From Streptomyces malaysiense (lineage in GTDB: Bacteria > Actinomycetota > Actinomycetes > Streptomycetales > Streptomycetaceae), in assembly GCF_000980885.2 (NCBI RefSeq), contig NZ_LBDA02000006.1, positions 245,411-309,410 of the forward strand: a DNA stretch of 64,000 nucleotides, in the 5' to 3' direction. Of the stretch, positions 39,780-49,155 are shown piece after piece. The translations under genes were made by a program, and so were the position numbers. The notes under the pieces are model-generated. The model saw only the letters and a list, made by a program, of their open reading frames with translations, ran no database searches and was not told where the DNA came from. The stretch's first letter is position 1. The number at the start of each line of letters is the position of its first letter.

Positions 39780-40724
39780 TTACGCGCAGCCGGCCCTGCG
39801 GGCCAGCGCCGTGCGGAAGCTCCGGGCGAGGGCGTCGTTCTCGGAACCGGTCTGTACGAGGGTCTTCTTGCCGTCACAGTTCAGGGTCGTCGACGAGCGA
39901 TCCGAGCCGGAGCCGTTCAGCCAGAGCAGGTACGGATCCTGGGTGACGGTGAAGTGCGCCTCCTCGTCTCCCGCGCGCAGCGCGCAGCTCCAGAGCCTGA
40001 AGTCACCGTCGGTCGCGTACTGCTGTGTGTACTTCGCCGGGACACTGAAGCCCGGCAGGCCGCACGCCTCTCCGGAGGCGGGCGCGTGGCCTTCGAGCAA
40101 CCGCGGCGCGGCGGCGGTGGCCTTGAAGGCCGCGCTCGGACAGCCGAGTTGACGTGTGAGCCCCGTCGCGGCCGTCATCAGGACGTCGGCCATCCGCCTC
40201 TGCAGCGTGCTGTCGCGCCACGCCTTGTCCTGGTCGGCCAGGGTCTGTACCCGGACGTAGGCCGCGCCGCCGAAGTGGAGCCGGGCGGAGCACGACGCCG
40301 GCAGCAGTACCCCCGCCATGCTCCGGTTGACCCAGCCGGGCACGCCCGCGAGCGGTGCCCGGAAGGGCGACACTCCTGCCACGTCGTCCGCCAGGTGCCA
40401 GACGTCGTTGCTCGGTGAGCCGCCCACGGAAAGAGAGAACTGCAACTGCTTCATCACCCCGTGCGCGTCGAGACCCGCGCCCACCTGACAGGTGGCGAGC
40501 GTGCTCCCCTTGAGGTCCCCCTCGTCGGACGCGTACCGATGGAGGGGACGTGTGCCGAGCGCGGCGACGTCGGCACGCTTCAGCGTCCCCCAGCAGAAGG
40601 ACTTCTGTTCCGCGGGCGAACCGCTGTCACCACCGCGCAGGACCGCGACGGTGAGTCCGGCCGCGGCCACCAGCACCGCCACGGTCACGGCCAGGACGAT
40701 TCCTGTCCTCTTCCTCCGCTCCAT
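39780..40724 (-). CDS. Membrane-anchored extracytoplasmic protein, possible effector partner
   Basis: 314 residues from ATG 40724, overlapping the preceding stop by one base (TGATG). A basic N-terminus (MERRKRT) and one membrane helix (GIVLAVTVAVLVAAAGLTVAV, in part) precede an outside domain with several Cys (FCWGTLKRADVAALG, LATCQVGAG, LLPASCSARL, RLWSCALRAG, RRAGCA at the end). Domain layout resembles the 218-residue neighbour at 41790: one helix, a Cys-Gly element after the helix and a terminal Cys-containing helix. No family is recognised. It may act as an immunity or anchoring partner of the upstream effector-like protein; that is inference from position alone. Confidence 0.65.
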   Translation of the reverse strand: MERRKRTGIVLAVTVAVLVAAAGLTVAVLRGGDSGSPAEQKSFCWGTLKRADVAALGTRPLHRYASDEGDLKGSTLATCQVGAGLDAHGVMKQLQFSLSVGGSPSNDVWHLADDVAGVSPFRAPLAGVPGWVNRSMAGVLLPASCSARLHFGGAAYVRVQTLADQDKAWRDSTLQRRMADVLMTAATGLTRQLGCPSAAFKATAAAPRLLEGHAPASGEACGLPGFSVPAKYTQQYATDGDFRLWSCALRAGDEEAHFTVTQDPYLLWLNGSGSDRSSTTLNCDGKKTLVQTGSENDALARSFRTALARRAGCA

Positions 40725-41779
40725 CAGCCTGCGGACTTCCCCATGTAGCCGACGCCGTTCGTCAGGCCGTCGTGGTAGCGGGTCAGTCCGGCGCCCTGGA
40801 GGTTGTTCTCGAACTGGCCGGGGTCCTGGTCCATCAGATGCCACTGGCTCTGCGGCAGCTTTTCGTGCACGGCTTTCTCCAGCATCTTGTCCACCTGCTG
40901 GTGACCGGCGGAGAAGTGATCGGCGAGATGCTGCCGCGTCTCCTGGTCGACCTGGGAGTTGAGGTTGTTCTGGTACTCGGCGGTACCCACGTCGACCATG
41001 CGCTGGATCGTGTCTCCCGCCAGTGGAATGCCGGTGACCGGGGCGCCGATCACGTGGTAGTACATCATCTTGTTCCAGGCGTTGATGCTCTTCTTGTCCT
41101 CGCCCATCTGGTAGATGACGTCCGCGCGCACCGCGTCCATCTGGCCGAGCGCGGAGTTCGACTGGCCCACGAACGCCTGCAGCTTGTCGGCGCCGGGCGC
41201 GTTCTTGTCCACGAATGCCTGGCCGTCGTACTTGTCGAGTTCCTGAGCGACGTACGACGTCTCGGCGTCGTGCACCTGCGCGAAGGCGTGACCGTCCTCC
41301 GCCATCGCCCGCATGACGGGGACCAGATCCTTGTTCTGGATGGTCAGGCCGCTGTAGTCGGTGGGCGTGTCGCGCTCCTGGCCGAGGATCTCGTGGACGT
41401 CGCCGATGTAGTCGGAGAGCATGCCGCCCATCGAGTGGCGCAGTCCCGCGGGCATGCCGCCCACCGGATCGCCGGCGATGCCATGGCCGTACGCCGTCAC
41501 GACGTCGGAGAAGATCGCCGCCTGTGCGGGGTCGTGACGGGCTGGTATCTCCGGCGTCCGGACACCGGGCCGGTGCCCGGTCGACGCCGCTTCGAGTGCG
41601 TCCCCGAAGCAGTGCCGCGCGGAGCTGTCGATCAGGTCCTGCGGCATCTTGTTCTCCACGCCGCCGCCCGGCCAGTTCCGGTCCTTGAGGAAGTAGTGGA
41701 GGTTGTCGTTCTGGTGCGGGTCGAAGTAGGACTCCGCTGCCCGGGGGTTGCGGCTCATGGCCTGCATCAGGCCCTTCAC
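40724..41779 (-). CDS. C-terminal fragment of an effector-like protein
   Basis: About 351 residues. GTG 41779 has GAGGA four bases upstream and gives VKGLMQAMSRNPRAAESYF; the frame stays open upstream to 41866 but those residues are not family-like. The protein matches the C-terminal half of the 42439-44617 product (compare DPLKGLFDALSHNPEAATHAF with DRVKGLMQAMSRNPRAAESYF, and GESLGDALESAVTG with CFGDALEAASTG). Homology begins precisely at the stop codon of the 41790 gene, so an N-terminal half was deleted by recombination. It is helical and has no signal peptide. Function is unknown; it may be a broken copy still translated. Confidence 0.7.
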   Translation of the reverse strand: MKGLMQAMSRNPRAAESYFDPHQNDNLHYFLKDRNWPGGGVENKMPQDLIDSSARHCFGDALEAASTGHRPGVRTPEIPARHDPAQAAIFSDVVTAYGHGIAGDPVGGMPAGLRHSMGGMLSDYIGDVHEILGQERDTPTDYSGLTIQNKDLVPVMRAMAEDGHAFAQVHDAETSYVAQELDKYDGQAFVDKNAPGADKLQAFVGQSNSALGQMDAVRADVIYQMGEDKKSINAWNKMMYYHVIGAPVTGIPLAGDTIQRMVDVGTAEYQNNLNSQVDQETRQHLADHFSAGHQQVDKMLEKAVHEKLPQSQWHLMDQDPGQFENNLQGAGLTRYHDGLTNGVGYMGKSAG

Positions 41780-41789
41780 ACGGTCCTCG

Positions 41790-42446
41790 TCACGAGCCGT
41801 CCTTGTAGCGGGGCAGTTCCTCGGGAAAGTTGCGGGGCTCCTTACAATTTGCCAGTTTATAGGCATGCTCAGTGAGTTGATAGGCGAAGTCGGTCAAGTC
41901 TTGGCGTCGCCCCGCACCGGTGGATCTGCTCTTCCCGGTCACACTGACATCCGCCACCAAGCCGTAGGTGTGTGGTACGCCGCTTTCCTTCAGGTTTTTC
42001 GGCACACAAGGGACGTAGACGGAAGCGGATCCGCTGTCGCCATCAACCTGTGCCAGTGCTTCGAGGTCGCCCTTCGAGGCCCTTACGACGCGCTTTCCTG
42101 CAAGGCGCCCGTAAAAATCTACCCATGCGGCTTCGGATGAATCTCGAAGATCCACTTCCCCCGAAAGGGTCGAGCCGCTACTGGTGGAAATACGGCAAGC
42201 GAACGAAAACCTACGCCCTGTACCTCCTTGATCGCTCCATTGATCTGCTGCCCGCGTGTGCGGCAGAGTTCGAATCGCAATGCCCCGATTCGCGGCGCCG
42301 TCGCACACCTTGCCCGGAAGTAGATACAACCCTTTCATGAAATACAGAAAAGTGGAGCCACCTATGATTGCCATGATGGTCAGGGTTATGAAAAGTGCTT
42401 TGGTGGTGTATTGCGGCACGCCTTTTCTTGAAGCCTCTTTATTCAT
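41790..42446 (-). CDS. Single-pass membrane protein coupled to the effector-like gene
   Basis: 218 residues from ATG 42446. A basic N-terminal tail (NKEASRKGVPQ) is followed by one helix (LFITLTIMAIIGGSTFLYFM) and an outside domain with KVCDGAANRG just after the membrane, VDFYGRLAGKRVV in the middle and KLANC near the end. No family is recognised. The start lies within the end of the upstream effector-like gene in its repaired frame (stop 42439-42441), meaning translational coupling. Base composition is less GC-rich than neighbours. The layout and coupling resemble immunity or anchoring proteins next to secreted effectors (inference). Confidence 0.68.
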   Translation of the reverse strand: MNKEASRKGVPQYTTKALFITLTIMAIIGGSTFLYFMKGLYLLPGKVCDGAANRGIAIRTLPHTRAADQWSDQGGTGRRFSFACRISTSSGSTLSGEVDLRDSSEAAWVDFYGRLAGKRVVRASKGDLEALAQVDGDSGSASVYVPCVPKNLKESGVPHTYGLVADVSVTGKSRSTGAGRRQDLTDFAYQLTEHAYKLANCKEPRNFPEELPRYKDGS

Positions 42447-44617
42447 ATTGTTCCTTGGAGCGATTCAAGTAGTAATCACTGTCTTTCCAGCCATCGTTGA
42501 CGGCCTGTCGTACGGTGTCTTTTATCCCGTCCTCCGGCAGGTTTACGTGGTGCCTAGCCAGGGCGTCGTCTACCGACCACTGCGTCTGTTGGCTGACCGA
42601 ATCCCGCATCTTGAACAGGTCTTGGCTCGAGTGGTACAGCGCCGCATCCTTGGCCCCCTCGAGTTGCTGACCCGTGATCAGACGGTCGACGCCGGCTCCG
42701 GCGACGGCTCCGATCCCGCCTCCGATCAGCCCCCCCCATTGTTGCTCCGCCGAGATGTTCGGGGACCTTGATAAAGGTCAGGCCGACATTGACCCAGGAT
42801 TTCGCGAAATCACCCTTCGCTTGCAAAGCGTCGTTGTATTCGTTCTCGCTGCTGATGGCGCCGTTGACCTCTGCATTTGCGGCGGAATGACCGACGATTC
42901 CCTCGATGATCCCTGCATTCCTGCTGATGTCGGCAAGGGCTTGTGCTTGGTCCCCATGGAACAATGAAGGATTCGAGAGGTGCGCTTCAAGGAGATTGCC
43001 TGTGTAGATGCTTTCCCCGAAGATGATCCCGGCCCTGCCTGAGGGATCTGCGGATGTCGCCGAAAGGAACCGGGTTACATCCGGAAGCTCAAGCCCTTTA
43101 GGGGTTTCACTGTGTGTAATGAAAATGGCGCCGGAATCAGGGCCTGCGAATGTCTGGCTGATCTCCGGCATATAAGCAGCCGCCATGTCTCCGAAGCTGC
43201 TGCCCAGCCCATGGGCTACCAGGTCTGCACCTGCGTCGGGCTGGGCCACCGCATGCATGATGTTGGCCATGATCTTGACCTGGGCCGCACTGTGTGATGG
43301 GGCCATGGAGGTGGTGTCGCCAGCGGCGATTCCGGTTACGGCACTCTCCAGGGCGTCCCCGAGGGATTCTCCCCGATCCGTGTGCCTGGTGGTACCCAGT
43401 ATGTGGTCCAGATCCGACTTGGACTCGAAGGCATGCGTCGCGGCCTCAGGATTGTGAGAGAGGGCGTCGAAGAGCCCCTTCAGTGGGTCACGGCCGGTGC
43501 CGTTGCCAAAGACCATGTCGACGCTGTCGTAGCCTTTCACCCACAGCGCATTGGTGTTGGAGTCGCCTGCGCCAATGTCCTGTTTGAACAGCTTGGTTCG
43601 GTAGTCGTCCAGGAACTCGGTGTCGAACTCGCCCTGATGCATGAGACTGCTGAGCACCTGGGAGCCGAGTGCACCCACGGGACTGAAGTGCTGGGGCCCG
43701 GAATGAGAATGGAAGCTCGTATTCGTTTCCTTGAGAAGATTTTTTTTCCATGCTTGCATTTCATCCGAATCAGAGAAAGACGCCGTGGCCAGGGTCAGGC
43801 TCAGATTCCTCTGCAACGTCTCCATCTGCTTGAGTTCCGAACCTCTCGCACCGGCATGGGCGTTCACCATGTCCGTCCAGAACTGGAGAGTCCCCTTGCC
43901 GCCGAGCCCTTCGGCGAGCCGCTCCGAGAACAGAGAGTCGTCGTGGTACTTCTCCAGATAGCGGTTGAACTCCGCAATGTCGGCGAGGGACATTTTATCC
44001 GGATGCTTGGCCATCTTCGCCAGCTTGTCGGCGGCCTTCACCGCGTCGGCCGCAGTGTCGCGGTCTTCGTAGTGGACGTCTGAGAAACCGTATTTGGTCT
44101 GGTCGACGAGGAGTCTGAGGACCGTGGCGGCGCTGTTGTCGCTTTCGGTCGCCTTGTGAAGGATCCGCTGGACCTCGTCCCGCAGGTCGTCCACGTCCTT
44201 CTGGCTGGGCTCGGGAACGTCGACGCCTTTGGCGGAGCGATCGGGGTGGACGTTCATGGTGACGGTGAACGTGCCGCCACCCGTGTCCATCACGGTGAGG
44301 TTCTTCTTGCGGCCACGCGCGATGGCCTCGTCGAGCTGCGTTCGATAGTCAATCAGCTCGTCCCGGGTATCGGAGAGGATCTTAGTGATCGAGTCGGCCT
44401 GGGTATGCGCGTCAGCGAACTCGTCGGCTGTCTTGTCCACGAACTCGCGAGTTACTGTGGCATTGACACCAGCCCAGTCCGCCGCGTCTGCCTTGGCCTT
44501 GAGGTTGTTCTCGGCATCGTTCTTGAGTTCTGCGAGCTTCTTTGTCATCCATTCCCAGTCGGTGATTGCGTCACCGAGCTTCGAGAAGTTGCCGAAGCGG
44601 AGCGCGTCGAGATCCAC
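42439..44617 (-). CDS. Large helical type VII effector-like protein, frameshifted near its C-terminus
   Basis: GTG 44617 gives MDLDALRFGNFSKLGDAI. The N-terminal about 110 residues are helical with a W-A-G turn (ADWAGVNATVTREFVDKTAD), WXG100-like; the middle and C-terminal parts are helical with DPLKGLFDALSHNPEAATHAF and a late glycine-zipper. After NVGLTFIKV the frame as sequenced turns into a basic non-family tail ending at 42554. In the alternate frame the sequence continues NISAEQQWGGLIGGGIGAVA, then DRLITGQQLEGAKDAAL, to a stop at 42439-42441 overlapping the next gene. One surplus base in 42760-42764 (GGGG on the plus strand) explains this. Intact length about 725. A truncated paralogue follows downstream. 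Confidence 0.72.
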
Positions 44618-44622
44618 CGCTG

Positions 44623-45081
44623 TTAGTCACCCTTCCGGTGGTCGAAGCCCTCGTCCAGGACGGAGATGCTGCTGAGAGTGCCGGCGATGTACGTGTCGTC
44701 GGCGGCGTGCTGGTTCTTCGTGAAACGCAGGTGGTTGGAGATGTGCGCGCAGGCATCCAGTAGGGTCTGCACCTGATCCACCCAATGCTCGGCGACGTGA
44801 TCGAGTGCCGCACCGAGAGCGAAGCCTTCACTCTCGAGCCCACCTGCGGCTTTCATGGAAGAAATACGCGCATGGTCGCTGTACAGCCCGAAGTTCTCGA
44901 ACAGTTCGTGCGCTGCTTTACCCACTGCGGCGAGATCCGTTTGGCTGACCTTCAGATCTCCCCAGGCGCCTTTGCCGTTGCCCCCGCCACCCCCTTCGGG
45001 CACCAGATGGTTGAGTTGCATGTGTGCCGACTGCTTCTTCAGAGCCTCGGTCTTCAGCTGTTCCCACTCATCCCGCGCCAT
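44623..45081 (-). CDS. EspC/WXG100-like helical protein, likely effector partner
   Basis: 152 residues from ATG 45081 with GGAAGGGG five bases upstream. After a Gly-rich segment (PEGGGGGNGKGAWGDLKVSQ) come long helices (LAAVGKAAHELFENFGLYSD, then ALDHVAEHWVDQVQTLLDAC) and the ISVLDEGFDHR end, a layout like EspC/WXG100-type ESX secretion partners. No signal peptide. It is five bases upstream of the large effector-like gene, so the two probably form the dimer that carries the cargo to EccC. It has no recognised enzymatic motif. Confidence 0.68.
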   Translation of the reverse strand: MARDEWEQLKTEALKKQSAHMQLNHLVPEGGGGGNGKGAWGDLKVSQTDLAAVGKAAHELFENFGLYSDHARISSMKAAGGLESEGFALGAALDHVAEHWVDQVQTLLDACAHISNHLRFTKNQHAADDTYIAGTLSSISVLDEGFDHRKGD

Positions 45082-45189
45082 GCTGGCCCCTTCCCCGTTT
45101 ACCGGACCCCGGCCGGGACCCTCTGGGGCTCCGGCCGGATGAGTCAATCAGGTAAGCAGACGAATCGGTCACGTTCATCGACTCGCGCT

Positions 45190-48100
45190 TTAAAACTGTT
45201 CCTCCACCAACCCCGTCTGCACCAGCATCTTCCCCCGCCTGCGCGACACGAAGACCCCCCGGCCCGTCGGCATCGGACGCGCCCGGACGCCGCCGAGGAT
45301 GTCGCCCTCGCTCGGGTCGCCGGCCAGTACCACGCCCTGCGCGCCCAGTTCCATCATCCGCTGCATGAACGCCTCGAACGACGCCCGGCCCGCGCCCGCC
45401 GTCGAGCACGCGATGATGAAGCGCACGCCGACGTCGCGGGCGAACGGCAGCAGGTCGGTGAGGCCGCTCAGCGGGTTCCCGCTGGAGGTCGACACCAGGT
45501 CGTAGTCGTCCACCACCACGTACACCGTCGGGCCCCGCCACCAGCTGCGCTCCCGCAGCTGCTGGGCCGTCACATCGGCCGTGGGCGTACGCCGCTTCAT
45601 CAGGTCGGCGAGGGCCACCATGTGGTGGTCCATGGAGTTCGACATCGGGATGTACTCGGCCAGATGCGAGGCCGGGGTGACGTCCAGCAGCGAGCGCCGG
45701 TTGTCCACCACGAAGAACTTCGCCTCGTCGCCCGAGTAGCGCCGCGTCAGCTGCGTGATGAGCAGCCGCAGCAGGTTCGACTTGCCCGACTCGCTCTCGC
45801 CGAAGACCATGAAGAACGGGTCCGTCTCGAAGTCGACGAACACCGGCTCCAGGTCGTTCTCGTCGATGCCGAAGGCGATCCCCTGCCGGGGGAACCGGTC
45901 GCCCGCGGGCAGCTGCGCCACGGGGAGCTCCCGGGGCAGCATCCGCACCTGCGGCGCCCCCGGTGCCTGCCAGTGCCGGGAGACCTCGGCCGCCAGCGCC
46001 GCCGTCGCGTCCGCCAGGTCCGTGTCGGAGGTCAGGCCGTCGATGCGCGGCACCGCCGCCATGAAGTGCAGCTTCTGCGGCGACACACCGCGACCGGGCA
46101 CACCCGCCGGCACGTTCGCCGCCACCTTGCGGTCGATCTCGGAGTCCATGGTGTCGCCGAGCCGCAGTTCGAGCCGGTTCATCAGGTGGTCCTTGAGGTT
46201 CGCGCGGACCTCCATCGAGCGCGACGCCGTCAGGACCAGGTGGATGCCGTAACCGAGGCCGCGGGAGGCGATCTCCAGGACGGCCGGCTCCAGACTGTCG
46301 TAGTCCGTGCGGAAGTTGCCCCAGCCGTCGATGATCAGGAAGACGTCGCCCCAGGGCTGGTCGGTGACCGAGATCTCGCTGCGCTCGCGCCGGGTGCGGA
46401 AGTCCTGGATCGAGGCGATGCCCGACGTCCGGAAGTACTCCTCACGACGCCGAAGCACCCCGTAGACCTCGGACACCGTACGCCGCACCCGCTCCGGGTC
46501 CAGCCGCGAGGCGATCCCGCCCACGTGCGGCAGACCGGAGACCGCCGCCATACCGCCGCCACCGAAGTCGAGGCCGTAGATCTGCACCTCGTGGGGCGTG
46601 TGCGTCAGCGCGAAGGAGCAGATCAGCGATCGCAGCAGCGTGGACTTGCCGGACTGCGGGCCGCCCAGCAGCTGCAGATGGCCCGCCGCACCCGAGAAGT
46701 CGAGCCACAGCGGCTCACGACGCTGCTCGTACGGCTTGTCGACCAGACCCACCGGGACGACGAGGCGTCCGGCACCCTCGTAACCGGGCTGCGTGAGCCC
46801 GCGCCCCTCGACGGCCGTGAGCCGGGGCAGCAGCCCGTCCAGCGAGGGCGGGCTGTCCAGCGGCGGCAGCCACACCCGGTGCGCCGCCGGACCCTGCGCC
46901 TCCAGCCGGCGCACGATCACGTCGAGCACCGTGTCCGCGAGGGCGTCGTCGACCTGGGACGCCGACTCGGTGCGCTGCTTCGGTACCGGCGCGTAGTGCA
47001 CCGGCACCTCCGCGGCCGTGAACAGCACCGGGCGCCGGTCCACGGGCAGCGGCCCCCCGCCCGCGGCGTCCTGCCTGCCGCCGGAGCGGTACACCCCGGA
47101 CACGTACGCCGCCTTGAAGCGCACCATCTCGTCGGTGCCGAACTTCAGGAATCCGGAACCGGGCACGTTCGGCAGCTCGTAGGCGTCCGGGACGCCGAGC
47201 GCCGCGCGGGACTCGGCCGCGGAGAAGGTGCGCAGACCGATCCGGTACGACAGATACGTCTCCAGGCCGCGCAGCCGGCCCTCCTCCAGGCGCTGCGAGG
47301 CCAGCAGCAGGTGCACGCCCAGCGAACGGCCGATGCGGCCGATCTGCACGAACATCTCGATGAAGTCCGGCTTGGCGGTGAGCAGTTCGGAGAACTCGTC
47401 GATCACCAGCACGAGCGAGGGGATCGGCTGGAGCGGGGCGCCGGCCGCGCGTGCCTTCTCGTAGTCGTGGATGTTGGCGTAGTTGCCCGCGTCGCGCAGC
47501 ATCTCCTGGCGTCGGTTCAGCTCGCCGCGGATCGAGTCGCCCATGCGGTCGACCAGGGTGAGGTCGTCGGCCAGGTTGGTGATGACCGCCGCCACGTGCG
47601 GCATCTGCGCCATGCCGGCGAAGGTCGCACCGCCCTTGAAGTCGGCGAGGACGAAGTTCAGGGTCTCCGAGGAGTGGGTGACCGCGAGGCCGAGCACCAG
47701 GGTGCGCAGCAGCTCCGACTTGCCGGAACCGGTCGCTCCCACGCACAGGCCGTGCGGGCCCATGCCCTCCTGGGCGGCCTCCTTGAGGTCCAGCATCACG
47801 GGCCGGCCGTCCGGGCCGACACCGATCGGCACCCGCAGCCGTTCGGCGAGCCCCCGGGGCCGCCAGGTGCGCTGCGGGTCGACGGACGCGGCGTCGCCGA
47901 GGTTCAGCAGCTCGGTGAACTCCAGGTTGGCGAGCAGGGGTTCGTCGTCGTCACCGCCGGAGGCCAGCCGCAGCGGGGCGAGCTGGCGGGCGAGGGCCTC
48001 GGCCGACTCGTACGACAGGGCGTCCGGCGTGCCCTCGTAGATCTCGCCGTTCGCTGACTCCAGGCGGAGAAGGGCGGGCTGGGCGACGACCGCGAGGTCG

Positions 48101-49155
48101 CCGCGGACGGCGGTGAGCTCGCCGGGCACGACCTCGATCACCGTCACCCCCTGCAGCCCCTCCATGTTGGCCAGGACGGAGTCCTGCGGCAGGGACACCC
48201 CGTCGAGGACGACGACGACGTGGGGTTCGTCCAGGAGCGGCGCGCCACCCGGGTGGAACCGGGGGCGGCCGGCCAGACGGTCGGCCAGCAGGTCTTCCAG
48301 CTCGCGGGCGTCGGGGCCGATCAGCCGGCGCGTGCCCGCCCCGTCCACGGCGCCGGGCGCCTGGGCGTGCGGCAGCCACTTGGCCCATTCCCAGCGCGGG
48401 AGCGTCTCGCGGCCCGCCGCCACGGCGATGACCAGGTCCTCGGGGGAGTGCAGCGCGGCCAGCGAGCCGGTCAGGGCGCGGACGGTCGAGCGGGCGGACT
48501 CCGCGTCGCCGCTGACGCTGACGTGGTAAAAAGCGCGCAGGGACACGGCCATCGGCAGATCGTTCAGGGTGCCGTGGACGTCGAGGAAACGCTCCATGGC
48601 CCCGGCCGTCAGCGGCTCCAGCCGGCCGGCCGGGCCGGACTCGGGTGCGATCAGGGGCGTGGCCAGCTCCTGCGAGCCGAGCCCGATGCGCACCTGCGCG
48701 AAGTCCTCGTCGCCCGGCCTGCGCTCCCACACCCGGCTGCCCTCGGCGACCAGCGCCCACAACTGCTCGGGCGAGGGGTGCAGGTAGTACTGCGCGTCGC
48801 GCTGTGCCTTCGCGGTGTCCACGGCAGCGCCGCGGGTCTGCGACAGATAGCGCATGTAGTCGCGCCGCACATCGGCGAGTTGGCCCTGCGAACCACGCCG
48901 GAAACGGATGACCATGGCGATGGACATACCGACCGTCGACGCGATCATCACCATGCCCATGATCTTCATGAACGGCTGCCCGTTCGTGAAGAAGAAGACC
49001 ACCGAACCACCCATGCCGAGCGTCGGCAGCAACTGCATGAGGACGCTTTCCTGCGGCCCCCGCGGCAATTCCGGAGGAGGCTGGAGAACGACCTCCCCCG
49101 TGGGCACTTCGGACGGCAGCGCCCGCGGCGGGCGCTTCACGACGATGTGACTCAC
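45190..49155 (-). CDS. eccC: Type VII secretion ATPase EccC (three FtsK/SpoIIIE domains)
   Basis: 1321 residues as one chain (EccCa and EccCb joined). N-terminal VVKRPPRALPSEVPTGEVVL leads to two membrane helices (around 50-90), then three ATPase domains: Walker A GATGSGKSELLRTL near 470, GGPQSGKSTLLRS near 830 and GESESGKSNLLRL near 1115, with Walker B-like VLADFKGG, IYGLDFGGGGM and FFVVDNRRS. EccC recognises WXG100 export signals and powers translocation. GTG 49155 (MSHIVVKRP) has GGGGAGCA upstream; the longer frame reads into the divergent eccD leader. It is separate from the other ecc genes and opposite in direction. Confidence 0.95.
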   Translation of the reverse strand: MSHIVVKRPPRALPSEVPTGEVVLQPPPELPRGPQESVLMQLLPTLGMGGSVVFFFTNGQPFMKIMGMVMIASTVGMSIAMVIRFRRGSQGQLADVRRDYMRYLSQTRGAAVDTAKAQRDAQYYLHPSPEQLWALVAEGSRVWERRPGDEDFAQVRIGLGSQELATPLIAPESGPAGRLEPLTAGAMERFLDVHGTLNDLPMAVSLRAFYHVSVSGDAESARSTVRALTGSLAALHSPEDLVIAVAAGRETLPRWEWAKWLPHAQAPGAVDGAGTRRLIGPDARELEDLLADRLAGRPRFHPGGAPLLDEPHVVVVLDGVSLPQDSVLANMEGLQGVTVIEVVPGELTAVRGDLAVVAQPALLRLESANGEIYEGTPDALSYESAEALARQLAPLRLASGGDDDEPLLANLEFTELLNLGDAASVDPQRTWRPRGLAERLRVPIGVGPDGRPVMLDLKEAAQEGMGPHGLCVGATGSGKSELLRTLVLGLAVTHSSETLNFVLADFKGGATFAGMAQMPHVAAVITNLADDLTLVDRMGDSIRGELNRRQEMLRDAGNYANIHDYEKARAAGAPLQPIPSLVLVIDEFSELLTAKPDFIEMFVQIGRIGRSLGVHLLLASQRLEEGRLRGLETYLSYRIGLRTFSAAESRAALGVPDAYELPNVPGSGFLKFGTDEMVRFKAAYVSGVYRSGGRQDAAGGGPLPVDRRPVLFTAAEVPVHYAPVPKQRTESASQVDDALADTVLDVIVRRLEAQGPAAHRVWLPPLDSPPSLDGLLPRLTAVEGRGLTQPGYEGAGRLVVPVGLVDKPYEQRREPLWLDFSGAAGHLQLLGGPQSGKSTLLRSLICSFALTHTPHEVQIYGLDFGGGGMAAVSGLPHVGGIASRLDPERVRRTVSEVYGVLRRREEYFRTSGIASIQDFRTRRERSEISVTDQPWGDVFLIIDGWGNFRTDYDSLEPAVLEIASRGLGYGIHLVLTASRSMEVRANLKDHLMNRLELRLGDTMDSEIDRKVAANVPAGVPGRGVSPQKLHFMAAVPRIDGLTSDTDLADATAALAAEVSRHWQAPGAPQVRMLPRELPVAQLPAGDRFPRQGIAFGIDENDLEPVFVDFETDPFFMVFGESESGKSNLLRLLITQLTRRYSGDEAKFFVVDNRRSLLDVTPASHLAEYIPMSNSMDHHMVALADLMKRRTPTADVTAQQLRERSWWRGPTVYVVVDDYDLVSTSSGNPLSGLTDLLPFARDVGVRFIIACSTAGAGRASFEAFMQRMMELGAQGVVLAGDPSEGDILGGVRARPMPTGRGVFVSRRRGKMLVQTGLVEEQF

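Noticed and set aside
41780..41866. The upstream 29 codons as the start of the 40724 gene
   Set aside because: They overlap the end of the 41790 gene and lack homology with the paralogue; GTG 41779 has its own ribosome site.
42554..42757. The basic tail at the end of the effector-like frame as a true C-terminus
   Set aside because: It is Arg/Ser repeats out of frame with a well-formed glycine-zipper continuation that ends at the start of the coupled next gene.
44785..48057. A 1090-codon plus-strand frame opposite eccC
   Set aside because: Arg/His/Val-rich antisense frame with no motif; eccC on the other strand has three ATPase sites.
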